From positions 1 through 54,551 of the forward strand of contig NZ_JAEPBH010000033.1 in NCBI RefSeq assembly GCF_016632365.1: a stretch of DNA of 54,551 bases, in the 5' to 3' direction. A model generated the notes under the pieces. It saw only the letters and a program-made list of their open reading frames with translations. It was not told where the DNA came from and searched no databases. Position 1 is the first letter of the stretch; each line of letters begins with the position of its first letter. This DNA comes from Tenebrionibacter intestinalis. GTDB lineage: Bacteria > Pseudomonadota > Gammaproteobacteria > Enterobacterales > Enterobacteriaceae. The position numbers and the translations under genes were made by a program. This document shows positions 45,601 through 54,519 of this stretch, piece by piece.

Positions 45601-46025
45601 CAGCCGATGGGGTGATGCAGACCGACATGATTATCGACAGCCAGAAGCTGACTTATGTGAACCAGATGCCGGCGTGGAAGCGCTTCACCTGGCCTGCTGA
45701 TACTGAAGCCCCGGGGGCCAACCTGAGCTGGATTAGCACGCAGGCCGGGACCCGTCAGTACGCCGATATTCCGGGTAGCTGGGGGCTGATTCGCATGCTC
45801 GATAAAGCCAGCGTAAAAGCATATCCGGGCGTGGGCAGCAGCTACAGCCTGAGCTGGAAGGCCCCGGACGGTCGCATGCTCAATTATACCCTGCGTACTG
45901 AAGCGGGTGAGGGGCCGCTGGCGCTGCTGAAGCTGCGTAACTTCCGCCTCCCGGAAACCATATTCAGCACGACCGGCGCTGCGGCATCAGGTCAGGTCGC
46001 CAGCGATGCAGAGGAGGTCTACTGA
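42621..46025 (+). CDS. tssM: TssM (IcmF) membrane protein
   Basis: A 1,134-aa inner-membrane core protein with TssL and TssJ. Two N-terminal spans (about 8-28 and 41-60) are followed by a cytoplasmic region without a recognisable Walker A loop, another span near residue 370 (VFASVVALAMMGWAVWMGIAYV), and a long periplasmic part that contacts TssJ. ATG 42621 has GGAG eight bases upstream. It ends in a TGATG overlap with tssA. Confidence 0.92.
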   Translation: MMPGSTWSRGGLVGIIACISAIIVALILHLGPSYGLDTRLKQVLAFVAVWIVLLIVFYTPFMFRYMREKYHRWREQKNNALPSDESRVALTPPRNVTVDTIRLAMRNLYGRRWGCKTRILLITGPAAEVEQLTPGLTGQLWQEDRGTLLLWGGDLNTPADSAWLTALRKLRHRPADGLVWVTSAFDQLSVPGLEQPPPVPSESTMDSLSHAISSRMDALGWKLPLYVWSLHPRAGKPEGRITQATGCLLPADCRTEALAEQLSALTPDLTSQGLQQTCSEVKHNFLLTLADQLIREPQSVTAPLSVMLNPYRPLPLAGIAFSQPSAGTERSVQHHWGMDKRWDVLPESVRMLPVGLRPRKPGIPWRKVFASVVALAMMGWAVWMGIAYVTNRSQIDGANVQAALAARQNQPLEQRLHALSELQKTLARLQYRSEHGVPWYEKAGLSQNNALLAALWPRYQDSALPLLRDASANHLQKQINAFNALPPDSPLREQMAKTTYDQLKLYLMLARPEHMDAAWFSSALLNDWPKRNGVKDGVWQGMAPSLLSFWGAQLIAHPEWKLRTDEGMVSQARSLLVRLMGVRNSESTLYQKMLSQVAHLYVDMRLEDMTGDTDASRLFSTTEIVPGMFTRQAWEQAVQPAIEKVVKARRDELDWVLTDSKRQVNKQDETSPEALKQRLTERYFADFGGAWLEFLNSLRWNQAATLSDSIDQLTLMADVRQSPLVALMNTLNIQGRTGQTGEAISDSLVKSAKNLLGGDNKDAFDQSAGVHGPLDASFGPVLALMDKSRTGAQELSLQSYLTRVTQVRLRLQQVTNAADPQAMTQTIAQTVFQGKAVDLTETRDYGSLIAAGLGQEWSGFGRTVFVNPMEQAWQQVLTPAADSLNVQWQQAVVADWNSAFGGRYPFNNSSSDVSLPLLAKYLNADSGRIARFLQTRLKGVLHREGNHWVPDSINSQGLAFNPAFLNAINTLSHISDVAFTEGNAGMNFELRPGTADGVMQTDMIIDSQKLTYVNQMPAWKRFTWPADTEAPGANLSWISTQAGTRQYADIPGSWGLIRMLDKASVKAYPGVGSSYSLSWKAPDGRMLNYTLRTEAGEGPLALLKLRNFRLPETIFSTTGAAASGQVASDAEEVY

Positions 46026-47617
46026 TGAGTACGCTGAACACGTTACTGAGTGCCTGTCAGGCAGAAGAGGAACCATTACTTGTAGCAACCCGTGAGCGTG
46101 TGGCGCAGTGGGATAACTGGCTGCAGCCGCTGTCCGGACCCTCGCCCGCTGGCGAAGACCCAGGCTATGACGATGACTTCCAGCAGATGCGAGAAGAGGT
46201 CAATAAACTCTCCGGCGCGGATATCGAACTCATCTGTCGTCTGGCGGAGAAGCTGCTGACCACCACTGCCAAAGACATTCGCGTCGCGACGTACTACTGC
46301 TGGGCAAAGCTGCATCGTGAAGGCGAGCAGGGGCTGGCTGAGGGCCTTGAACTACTGACCGGACTACTGGAGCGCTTTGGTACACAGCTGCACCCGCAGC
46401 GTGACCGCAGCCGTAAGGCCGCGCTGGAATGGCTGGGCGGTTCGCGTATGACTGACAGCCTCTCTCTCTACCCGGAAGTCGTCAGGGAAAATGCGGAACG
46501 TACCACCGGTGCACTGCTGTTGTTAGCACATCTTACGGAGAAAGAAGCGGAAGAAACCCGCCCGGAGCTCAATGCGCTGTATGGCGCGCTAGAAAGCCGG
46601 TTGCAGAAAGGCGGGGGCGTGGATGCGGTGGTGCCACAGAATGTCTGCAGCGAACCGCAAAACCCGATCGGTCACAGCGATGCCCCGTCAATCGGGCGGA
46701 TCACCTCCGGTCAGGATTTGCTGGCCCAGGCCCGCACCCTCACCGAATACCTGCGTGAACAGCCGGATGGCTGGCTGTCAGCTCACCATCTGATGAAAAG
46801 CCTGCGTCATGACACCCTGCGGGCCATTCCGGCACCGGATGCACAGGGGCGTACCCGTATCGAACCGCCAAGAGCAGACCAGCGTGCGTTGCTCAAGCGT
46901 TTGTATCTGCAGCAAAACTGGGCTGAGATGCTGGAAACGGCGGACAGCACCTTTTCCCGCGGTGCCAATCACCTGTGGCTGGATTTGCAGTGGTACATTC
47001 ACCAGGCGCTGACGAAATCAGGTCAGGACACTCTGGCTGGCATCATTGCTGCCGACCTGAAAGGACTGCTGACCCGCCTGTCCGGGCTGGAGACGCTGGC
47101 GTTCAGTGACGGTACGCCGTTTGCGGACGAAGTGACGCTGAACTGGATCCAGCAGAGCGTGCTTGATACCACGGGCGGGTGGGGCAACGACACGCCATCA
47201 GTCCCGGTCACCGCCGGTAACGATGACATTCTGGCGCTGGAGCCGGAAGCCGTGGCACTGGCCGACAGTGAAGGCCTGGATGCCGCGCTGGGCTGGTTGC
47301 AGACCCGGCCGGGCATGACCACCGATCGTCAGAAGTGGCTGTTGCGCCTGCTGATGGGTCGCATTGCTGAGCAGTACGGAAAAAATGACTTGGCGGTGCA
47401 TCTGTTTGCAGAGCTGGGTGAGCGTGCAAGAGAAGTGACCCTCAGTGAGTGGGAGCCAGAGCTGCTGTTTGAGGTACAGGCCCGCCATCTGAAACTCCTG
47501 CGCCTGAAAGCCGGTCGCAGCGAGGCTGACAAAGCACGCCTTACGCCGGTGATGGACCAGCTGCTGGCCGGACTGATAACCGTTGACCCTGCTCGCGCCG
47601 CCGTACTTTGCGGTTAG
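46025..47617 (+). CDS. tssA: TssA (long form)
   Basis: A 530-aa protein with an ImpA_N domain (about 30-140; DDDFQQMREEVNKLSGADIELICRLAEKLL and the YYCWAKLHREGEQGLAEGLELLTGLLERF block) and a VasJ-type C-terminus (about 280-520). It resembles the long TssA of EAEC that primes and caps sheath growth. The start overlaps the tssM stop codon (TGATG). A short ImpA_N relative is encoded at 53797. Confidence 0.92.
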   Translation: MSTLNTLLSACQAEEEPLLVATRERVAQWDNWLQPLSGPSPAGEDPGYDDDFQQMREEVNKLSGADIELICRLAEKLLTTTAKDIRVATYYCWAKLHREGEQGLAEGLELLTGLLERFGTQLHPQRDRSRKAALEWLGGSRMTDSLSLYPEVVRENAERTTGALLLLAHLTEKEAEETRPELNALYGALESRLQKGGGVDAVVPQNVCSEPQNPIGHSDAPSIGRITSGQDLLAQARTLTEYLREQPDGWLSAHHLMKSLRHDTLRAIPAPDAQGRTRIEPPRADQRALLKRLYLQQNWAEMLETADSTFSRGANHLWLDLQWYIHQALTKSGQDTLAGIIAADLKGLLTRLSGLETLAFSDGTPFADEVTLNWIQQSVLDTTGGWGNDTPSVPVTAGNDDILALEPEAVALADSEGLDAALGWLQTRPGMTTDRQKWLLRLLMGRIAEQYGKNDLAVHLFAELGERAREVTLSEWEPELLFEVQARHLKLLRLKAGRSEADKARLTPVMDQLLAGLITVDPARAAVLCG

Positions 47618-47637
47618 ATCCACAGGAATATGAATAA

Positions 47638-49401
47638 ATGGAAGATTTAACCCTGCGTTATTACGACGCAGAAATGCGCTACCTGCGTGAAGCCGCGAAA
47701 GAGTTCGCGCAAACCCACCCCGATCGGGCAGCAATGCTCGACCTGGATAAGGCTGGTACACCCGATCCGTATGTTGAACGTCTGCTTGAAGGGTTTGCCT
47801 TCTCAATGGGGAGGCTGCGCGAAAAAATTGACGACGACCTGCCGGAACTGACGGAAGGGCTGGTCAGCATGCTCTGGCCACACTACCTGCGCACCATTCC
47901 GTCCCTCTCGGTGGTGGCACTGACCCCGGCCCTGCATTCCATGAAAATGGCGGAAGTGGTGCCCGCGGGTCTTGAGATATATTCCCGTCCGGTAGGGCCG
48001 AAGAACACCGTCTGTCGCTACCGCACCACCCAGGATGTGATGCTCAATCCCCTGAGCGTTTCGGGCATTACCATGACCACTGAGCCCGACGGTCGTTCGC
48101 TGTTGCGGATGCGTTTTGCCTGCAGCAGCCAGGCAGACTGGTCCGGAGCTGACCTTAGCCGTCTGAGCCTGTATCTCGGGGCGGATGCCCCCGTCAGTAG
48201 CCAGCTGCATCTGATGCTGACCAAACGTCAGGCCGCACTCTATATACGTCTGCCTGGCCAGACCGACCGCATCCGGCTTGACGGATATTTCTCACCGGGC
48301 GGGTTTGCGGAGGAAGACGGGCTGTGGCCGAAGGGCGATACAGCCTTCAGTGGTTACCAGCTGCTACTGGAGTATTTCACCTTCCGTGACAAGTTTATGT
48401 TTGTCAACCTCAACGGCCTGGATGGCATTACACCGCCTGCCGGAGCGGAGTATTTCGACATTGAAGTCGTGTTCAGCACACCGTGGCCTTCAGAGCTGCC
48501 GGTCACCGATGACGCGGTTCGTCTGCACTGTGTGCCGGTGATTAACCTGTTCACACTGGAAGCTGACCCGCTCACCATTACCGGGCTTGAAAGTGAGTAC
48601 CTGCTGCGCCCCAAACGTCTGCAGGACGGACACACCGAGATTTATTCGGTGGATTCGGTGACAGGCTCAAACCGGACCAGTGATGCAGAGTATGTGCCGT
48701 TCAGCAGCTTCAGGCACAAGGGCGGGATGATGCGCCGTCATGCACCACCCCGTTACTACCACACCCGTGTGAAGCGCAGCGTGACCGGGCTGTATGATAC
48801 CTGGCTTATCCTTGGTGGGCACCAGTGGGAAGATGATCGCCTGTTTGAGCGAGAAGCTGTCTCGTTGCAAATCACAGGCACCAACGGTCAGTTACCACGC
48901 CGGGCATTACAGAGCACGCTGCTTGACCGCTGTGAGCAGGTGGTCAGTACACAACTTTCAGTACACAACCTCTGCAAACCAACGCTGCCAGTCTATCCGC
49001 CTTCCGAAGACCGTTTCCACTGGCGTGTTCTGAGCCACCTGGGATCTGGTTTCCTGAATATGATGAGTACCGCCGAAGTGCTGCGCGGCACGCTGGCCCT
49101 CTATAACTGGCAGGAAGATGAAATGAACACCCGGCGTCTGGAGGCGATTCAGCATGTGGAGCACCATCGCCTGCAACGTTTTGAACAGGGCTACCTGCTG
49201 CGGGGGCTGGATATCGAAGTAACCCTCGACAGCAGCGGCTTCACCGGCGAGGGCGATATTCACCTGTTCGGTGAAATGCTCAACCGACTCTTTGCGTTGT
49301 ATGCCGATATGAACCAGTTCAACCAGCTCACCCTCATTGTTCAGCCAGAAGGAAAATGCATCCGGTGGAAAGAGAACCACAGTCCGCGCCTGCCCGGCTG
49401 A
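47638..49401 (+). CDS. tssF: TssF baseplate protein
   Basis: A 587-aa baseplate wedge protein: RYYDAEMRYLREAAKEFAQTHPDRAAMLDLDKAGTPDPYVERLLEGFAF (in part, residues about 6-55) and the late RGLDIEVTLDSSGFTGEGDIHLFGEMLNRLFALYADMNQFNQLTL are standard TssF features. ATG 47638, 20 bp after tssA. It overlaps tssG by 46 bp. Confidence 0.95.
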   Translation: MEDLTLRYYDAEMRYLREAAKEFAQTHPDRAAMLDLDKAGTPDPYVERLLEGFAFSMGRLREKIDDDLPELTEGLVSMLWPHYLRTIPSLSVVALTPALHSMKMAEVVPAGLEIYSRPVGPKNTVCRYRTTQDVMLNPLSVSGITMTTEPDGRSLLRMRFACSSQADWSGADLSRLSLYLGADAPVSSQLHLMLTKRQAALYIRLPGQTDRIRLDGYFSPGGFAEEDGLWPKGDTAFSGYQLLLEYFTFRDKFMFVNLNGLDGITPPAGAEYFDIEVVFSTPWPSELPVTDDAVRLHCVPVINLFTLEADPLTITGLESEYLLRPKRLQDGHTEIYSVDSVTGSNRTSDAEYVPFSSFRHKGGMMRRHAPPRYYHTRVKRSVTGLYDTWLILGGHQWEDDRLFEREAVSLQITGTNGQLPRRALQSTLLDRCEQVVSTQLSVHNLCKPTLPVYPPSEDRFHWRVLSHLGSGFLNMMSTAEVLRGTLALYNWQEDEMNTRRLEAIQHVEHHRLQRFEQGYLLRGLDIEVTLDSSGFTGEGDIHLFGEMLNRLFALYADMNQFNQLTLIVQPEGKCIRWKENHSPRLPG

Positions 49402-50459
49402 TAGCGCAGCTGGGGGACCGGCTGCCATATATCAACTTTTACCGCTTCTGCCAGTTGCTGGAGCAGAGCCAGCCGGACAAACCGGATACGGGCAGTACCT
49501 GGCAGGTACGTCATGAACCGGTACGTTTTCGGCCACACCAGGGGATGGGCTTTCCGGCATCTGAAATCAAAGGGATTGAGCAGTCTGAGCATTCGCATCT
49601 GCCGCCGACGGTACGCATCACCTTTATGGGGCTCTACGGCGTGGAGTCCCCGCTGCCAACGCACTATATCGATGACATCACCCAGCGCCGGGAAGGGTAT
49701 GAGGCCACCGCGGATTTCCTCGATATCTTCAACCACCGGCTGATTGCCCAGTATTACCGTATCTGGCGTAAATATTCATACCCGGCGACTTTCGAAGAAG
49801 GCGGTAAGGACAAAACCTCGCAGTATCTGCTGGGGCTGGCCGGGCTTGGCATTGACGGCTGCACGGACAGTATCGCGACCCCGGCTTCGCGCTTTCTGGC
49901 GCTGTTGCCGGTCATGTTATTGCCCGGACGTACCGCAGAAGGTATGGCCTCACTGGTGCGCCTGCTGGCACCCAACACGCTGGCGAAAATCTGGCACCAT
50001 GACAAACGCCGTGTGCCGCTGAAGAAGCGACTGACCATGAGCGTCAGCCAGCCCGTCACCCTGACAAACCGACCGGTGATGGGCAGTTATGCCACCGACG
50101 TGAACAGCCAGGTGCTGATGCGCCTGACAACTTCTGACCCGGCTGAAGTACAGGGCTGGTTACCGGGCGGGGAGCTTCACTCGGATTTAATGGGGCTGCT
50201 GCATGTCTATCTTGGCTCCCGCCTCGATGTGCGTCTGCAGCTGTGTGTCGACCGTAGCCTGCTGCCGGACGCGACAATGAGCACTAAACCCGACGCCGGA
50301 GCAGTGCAACTGGGCCGTACCGCCGTGATGCGGCCGCTGAATGCGGCAAACACAGTCACGCACCCCAAAACTATAACCATCAATCTTGGCCGCTATGAGC
50401 GGGTACAGGAAAATATTCACCGCAGGGAGACCGATGAAGATGGCGATTACCGCTGGTAA
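49356..50459 (+). CDS. tssG: TssG baseplate protein
   Basis: A 367-aa baseplate component: INFYRFCQLLEQSQPD, PATVRFRP-like RHEPVRFRPHQGMGFPASEI, YIDDITQRREGYEATADFLDIFNHRLIAQYYRIWRKYSY. It starts inside the tssF gene after AAGGA. A long overlap with tssF is usual for these clusters. Confidence 0.93.
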   Translation: MHPVEREPQSAPARLIAQLGDRLPYINFYRFCQLLEQSQPDKPDTGSTWQVRHEPVRFRPHQGMGFPASEIKGIEQSEHSHLPPTVRITFMGLYGVESPLPTHYIDDITQRREGYEATADFLDIFNHRLIAQYYRIWRKYSYPATFEEGGKDKTSQYLLGLAGLGIDGCTDSIATPASRFLALLPVMLLPGRTAEGMASLVRLLAPNTLAKIWHHDKRRVPLKKRLTMSVSQPVTLTNRPVMGSYATDVNSQVLMRLTTSDPAEVQGWLPGGELHSDLMGLLHVYLGSRLDVRLQLCVDRSLLPDATMSTKPDAGAVQLGRTAVMRPLNAANTVTHPKTITINLGRYERVQENIHRRETDEDGDYRW

Positions 50460-50976
50460 ATTTCCTCTGGCTGCGCTGGCCGTTGGTATCACTTTGATAC
50501 TGGCGGGCTGTGGGCTGACGCAAAAAGTGACAGACGGCACCGTTGCTGTGACCAAATCGATATTTTATAAGCAGATAAAGACCCTGCATCTGGATATTCG
50601 GGCCCGCGAGGCCGTGAACAGCAATGACGGTGGTGTGCCGTTGTCGACGGTGGTGCGTATTTATCAGCTAAAGGACCGCAAGACCTTCGACAGCACGGAC
50701 TACCCGTCCCTGTTTAAAGCCGACAGCCAGGCCATTAAAGCAGACCTGGTGGCAGAGAAAGATATCCGCCTGCAGCCGGGTGGCGCGGTGACGGTCGATA
50801 TGCCGATGGAGGAAAATGCGCAGTACGTGGCGGTGGCCGGAATGTTTATGTCGCCGGACCAGGTGAACAACACCTGGCGCGTGGTACTGAGCCGCGATGA
50901 CCTTCATCCAGATAAGGCTCGCGTCATTGAAGCGGGCAACAACCGCCTGACCCTGAAGGCGCTGAAAGATGAATGA
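50434..50976 (+). CDS. tssJ: TssJ outer-membrane lipoprotein
   Basis: A 180-aa lipoprotein (lipobox LAGC near residue 26) anchoring the T6SS membrane complex to the outer membrane. The beta-sandwich is typical: RIYQLKDRKTFDSTDYPSLF and the C-terminal VAVAGMFMSPDQVNNTWRVVLS. ATG 50434 with GGGAGA upstream; it starts 26 bp before the end of tssG. Confidence 0.93.
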   Translation: MKMAITAGKFPLAALAVGITLILAGCGLTQKVTDGTVAVTKSIFYKQIKTLHLDIRAREAVNSNDGGVPLSTVVRIYQLKDRKTFDSTDYPSLFKADSQAIKADLVAEKDIRLQPGGAVTVDMPMEENAQYVAVAGMFMSPDQVNNTWRVVLSRDDLHPDKARVIEAGNNRLTLKALKDE

Positions 50977-51421
50977 AATTCCACGTCCGTCGCTGTATGA
51001 AACGCTCTTTGGCAACTTCACCGGTGGCCTCGACCTGCATCAGGTCAGTGAACAGAATCAGGTCATATTGTCGGTGCTGGATAACATGCAGCGTATCCTC
51101 AACTGTCGCGCCGGCACGCTGGCGCACCTGCCGGACTACGGTCTGCCGGATATGACTAAAATCCTGCAAGGCATGCCAGGAACCGCACATCAGTTGCTCA
51201 AAACATTCTCCGACGTGCTGCTCAAATATGAGCCGCGTCTGAAAAAAATTACTGTCGTCCTGCTGGAGCAGAACGTCCCCGGCGAGTTGCGTTATGCCAT
51301 TGACGCTGAGCTGAAGGGCATTGGCCTCGTACGCTATGGCACCGAGTTTATGCCGGAGGGGCGAGTAATGTTACGCCATCTTAAGCAACAGCAGTATATC
51401 GATACTGCAACCCGTCAGTAA
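50969..51421 (+). CDS. tssE: TssE (gp25-like) baseplate protein
   Basis: A 150-aa gp25/lysozyme-like wedge protein: SLYETLFGNFTGG, LDNMQRILNCRAGTLAHLPDYGLPDMTKIL and YEPRLKKITVVLLE. It starts eight bases before the end of tssJ. It completes the set of core structural genes. Confidence 0.93.
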   Translation: MNEIPRPSLYETLFGNFTGGLDLHQVSEQNQVILSVLDNMQRILNCRAGTLAHLPDYGLPDMTKILQGMPGTAHQLLKTFSDVLLKYEPRLKKITVVLLEQNVPGELRYAIDAELKGIGLVRYGTEFMPEGRVMLRHLKQQQYIDTATRQ

Positions 51422-51435
51422 GGCCAGAGAGCATC

Positions 51436-51906
51436 ATGTCAGTAAAATCACAGTTTCTCGATAAATTGCAGGACCGACAGTCTGCTCCGGCTTCATCTGT
51501 CAGTAAGAGTCAGGCCGATATAGCTGAGTTTTGCCTGCGAATGACGCAACTTAAGGAGCAGATGGACGTGTGGCTGGAAGGTACCGGACTGAATGTGGAG
51601 GCGTACAGTACATCCGTTACGGATCTGCTGGTGGAGAACGGGACTTTTGAGATTACCGCCCTCGTTCTGCGTATCGACGACCGGTCTGTAAAATTTGTGC
51701 CGGCGTTCCTTTATGGTCAGGGTGTGACCGGGTGCGTGGAGGTGAACTTCCATGATGGGAGGCATACGACTTCGCTGGGACGTTTATTCATGCGGTCAGG
51801 AATGGTGAACAACTGGACCTTTATTCCGCCTGGTGTTTTATCCAGCCCAGGGCAGGGTTTTGATGAGAGCACTTTTTTTGGTTTGATTCTGGCACTCCTT
51901 CCATAG
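51436..51906 (+). CDS. Hypothetical T6SS-linked protein (156 aa)
   Basis: A soluble protein following tssE by 14 bp in the same orientation, with GAGAGC upstream of the ATG. The C-terminal half is a beta-rich domain without a known motif (QGVTGCVEVNFHDGRHTTSLGRLF). Not recognised. Its position right after tssE suggests co-expression. Confidence 0.65.
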   Translation: MSVKSQFLDKLQDRQSAPASSVSKSQADIAEFCLRMTQLKEQMDVWLEGTGLNVEAYSTSVTDLLVENGTFEITALVLRIDDRSVKFVPAFLYGQGVTGCVEVNFHDGRHTTSLGRLFMRSGMVNNWTFIPPGVLSSPGQGFDESTFFGLILALLP

Positions 51907-52027
51907 TGCAACCGGAATGAGCAATAGTTTGTTTGCCTGTCAGCCATTGCATAATTACCTGGCGAAACAGTTAATGGCTGACGGAGAACAGAGCCACAAA
52001 ATAACGAAATAAATTACGGATATGGAA

Positions 52028-52426
52028 ATGAGAAAATTAATCTTTCTACTGGTCTCAGGAATTCTTTTTACGGCACAGGCTGATGCTGCGCGTGGAAGGC
52101 AGCCCTGCTCAGGTTCAAAAGGCGGTATAGCGCACTGCACATCGGATGGACCCTTTGTCTGTAATGACGGGAGTTTAAGTCAGTCGAAACGATTCTGTTC
52201 CGGGTATGGTTCCTCAGCAACCAGCAATCCGGTAAAACCGCCCACTTCCACCCGCAAAGCTAAGGCGAAAAAAGTGACAACTGCGAAAAAGCAGGAACCG
52301 CAACGTGTTGCAGAAAACGACGAACCGGTCAGTACCCAACCCCGACAGCCCACATGCGCTCCCCTCTATATGGCCAGTAAGCCCGGATACACCCATTTAC
52401 CGATTTGCTCAGGGAATCAGTATTAA
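52028..52426 (+). CDS. Secreted Cys-rich small protein
   Basis: A 132-aa protein with a signal peptide (LIFLLVSGILFTAQADAA). The N-terminal mature part has clustered Cys (QPCSGSKGGIAHCTSDGPFVCNDGSLSQSKRFCSGY), then a basic, Lys/Thr/Pro-rich linker, and a short Cys-containing tail (PTCAPLYMASKPGYTHLPICSG). Six Cys suggest disulfides. Start at 52028 (MRKLIFLLV); an ATG two codons earlier is also possible. Function unknown. Confidence 0.65.
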   Translation: MRKLIFLLVSGILFTAQADAARGRQPCSGSKGGIAHCTSDGPFVCNDGSLSQSKRFCSGYGSSATSNPVKPPTSTRKAKAKKVTTAKKQEPQRVAENDEPVSTQPRQPTCAPLYMASKPGYTHLPICSGNQY

Positions 52427-52504
52427 TTTGATATGGAAAAGATTTTATTTCCATTATTCAGATTAAATCGTCAGGATAAAAATAAGAAAGGAAAGAAATA
52501 AAAC

Positions 52505-53749
52505 ATGGCACGAAGAAAAAAGGATGACAATGCAGCGGGTATTATTCTGGTTATTATTGGTGTCGTTGCCTGGGGTGTTTATGTTGCGGTAAGAGCATTA
52601 ATCAATATTAATGAGCGATTTATTGAATCTGTGTCTAATCCGGTCGGAATAATCGGTCTGTTTTTAGGTTTACTGATAGCCGGTGCGTTGATAATACGAA
52701 TTTTCATTTACCGGGGTTTCCGGAAGAAAACAACAGAACTCGAACAGGCCATGTTGGACCTGGCCCAGAAAGAGAAAGCCTTTGACGAAACGGTCAGGAC
52801 TGAAGTGGCTCGCGGCCTGTATCAGGAAAAGAAAAAGCTTTCCGGTCAGTGGGATGACTTTCACAATGCCAGAAATAAAACCTCCCGGGCTCTGCAGCGT
52901 ATTGTGGACTCCGCGTATAAATTCAAAGTCAAAACCCTGCTTTCGGGCACCACGGTAAATAACTGGCAAAGCAAGTACGACCAGCTCAGAAAAGAGAGAG
53001 ACGCTTATGCTGCTATAAGCGAGAAAATCACCTTTCTGGAACTGGAAGATAATGCCGACTGGGAAGGCGTAAAACAGCAGTTTCTGGATAAGGTCGCCCT
53101 GCTTGAAAAAGCTCAGGAAGAAAAAGAATATCAGGCTGAGCTCAAGCGTCAGATGCGGGAAGAGAAACAGCGTCAGGATGAACTGGAGCAGCAGCAGCGC
53201 GAAGCGGAAGAGGAGGAGCAACGCCTTGCTGAGCAGCAGCGTTTACTGGAAGAAGCTCTGCTCGCCGCTGAAGGTGCGCACCGGGAAGAGCTGGAAAGAC
53301 AGCGTCTGGAGCTGGAGCAGAAAATCCAGGACGTGCATCAACAGTATGAACGCGCCAAATCCATGGCCCAGCTCACGAAGCAGGGACACGTATATGTGAT
53401 TTCGAATATTGGCTCCTTCGGTGAAAACGTATTTAAAATCGGTATGACCCGACGACTGGAGCCTATGGAGCGCGTGAAAGAACTGAGCGGAGCAGCCGTG
53501 CCGTTTGATTTTGACGTCCATGCCATGATTTCCTGCGATGACGCCCCTGCGCTTGAAAAGACACTGCATGATCATCTGGAAAGCTACCGGATTAACCGAA
53601 TCAACCTGCGGAAGGAGTTTTTCCGGGTTGAACTCAGTAAAATTATCGATGAGGTTGAGCGTCATCATGGCCAGGTTGAATATATCGCCGACCCGGTGGC
53701 GTTACAGTATCTGCAGAGTCTCGAATATGCAGAAAGCGAAGCCGCATAA
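52505..53749 (+). CDS. Membrane-anchored coiled-coil GIY-YIG (T5orf172/MUG113-like) protein
   Basis: A 414-aa protein. Two N-terminal spans (about 12-32 and 48-67) are followed by a DUF4041-like region and a long Glu/Gln-rich coiled coil (about 190-290; QRQDELEQQQREAEEEEQRLAEQ). A C-terminal GIY-YIG-type domain begins at HVYVISNIGSFGENVFKIGMTRRLEPMERVKEL (about residue 294). Its role is unknown. GIY-YIG proteins of this type are usually cytoplasmic; here the membrane anchor and T6SS location are odd. It is 78 bp after the secreted Cys-rich protein. Confidence 0.75.
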   Translation: MARRKKDDNAAGIILVIIGVVAWGVYVAVRALININERFIESVSNPVGIIGLFLGLLIAGALIIRIFIYRGFRKKTTELEQAMLDLAQKEKAFDETVRTEVARGLYQEKKKLSGQWDDFHNARNKTSRALQRIVDSAYKFKVKTLLSGTTVNNWQSKYDQLRKERDAYAAISEKITFLELEDNADWEGVKQQFLDKVALLEKAQEEKEYQAELKRQMREEKQRQDELEQQQREAEEEEQRLAEQQRLLEEALLAAEGAHREELERQRLELEQKIQDVHQQYERAKSMAQLTKQGHVYVISNIGSFGENVFKIGMTRRLEPMERVKELSGAAVPFDFDVHAMISCDDAPALEKTLHDHLESYRINRINLRKEFFRVELSKIIDEVERHHGQVEYIADPVALQYLQSLEYAESEAA

Positions 53750-53796
53750 GCCTTAATCATCCTTATTCCCGGACACGTCAGAATGGACAACTGGTC

Positions 53797-54519
53797 ATGA
53801 ATGACATTACCCAACGTAAGATTAAAACCGGCGGTGACCCGCGCTCGCTATCTGATTATGCCGCCTTGCGTGATGAGCTGAGTAAGCTGACGCATCCGGC
53901 TCGCCCGGATGTGAACTGGCGTTATGCGGAAAAACTATGTCTCTCACTGTTCGAGCAGAACGGTGTGGAATTGCAAACAGCAGCCTGGTATACGCTTGCG
54001 CGTACGCAGCTGGCCGGCTTATTCGGGCTCAATGAAGGGCTGACGATACTCGAGGCCCTGATAAACCATCAGTGGGGGGCACTGTGGCCTCAGCCAGTCC
54101 ATGCACGCATGGAAATCCTCAGCAGTCTGAGTCAGCGCCTGCAGCAACGGATGCGCTCGCTTCCGCTGAATTACAGCGACCTCAGCCAGCTGTACCGGGC
54201 GGAGCAACTGCTTACGGGTCTGGGAGAAGTACTGCAGCGCCTGGAGCTAAAACATCTGAGCCAGCTCGATACGCTGCGTACCCTGATGCACAACAGTGCT
54301 GTCCGGCTGGAAAACAGCGATAGTACCGGGTCGAACGTTCAGCCTGGTATTGTGATGCCTGCCACCGTGATGAATGCTGCGACAGCATCCACGAGAGACT
54401 TTGCTGGTGGACCGGATGAAGATACGCCAGAGAGTGCAGTGAAGTGGGTTTACGTTGCGCAACCGGAACCGCAGTCGAATGTGGAAGTGCTGTCGACAAT
54501 GCCTGCTCCGGTTTATTAG
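53797..54519 (+). CDS. ImpA_N-domain protein (TagA-like), probably truncated
   Basis: A 240-aa protein with an ImpA_N domain (about 20-150; WRYAEKLCLSLFEQNGVELQTAAWYTLARTQLAGLFGLNEGLTILEALINHQW). In EAEC-type clusters the TagA/VasL-like protein continues with a membrane span and VasL C-terminal part (about 450-480 aa in all). Here the frame stops at 54519 in a low-complexity linker before any span. Either a nonsense/deletion event or a true short form; 32 bases remain in the window and cannot decide. Confidence 0.7.
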   Translation: MNDITQRKIKTGGDPRSLSDYAALRDELSKLTHPARPDVNWRYAEKLCLSLFEQNGVELQTAAWYTLARTQLAGLFGLNEGLTILEALINHQWGALWPQPVHARMEILSSLSQRLQQRMRSLPLNYSDLSQLYRAEQLLTGLGEVLQRLELKHLSQLDTLRTLMHNSAVRLENSDSTGSNVQPGIVMPATVMNAATASTRDFAGGPDEDTPESAVKWVYVAQPEPQSNVEVLSTMPAPVY

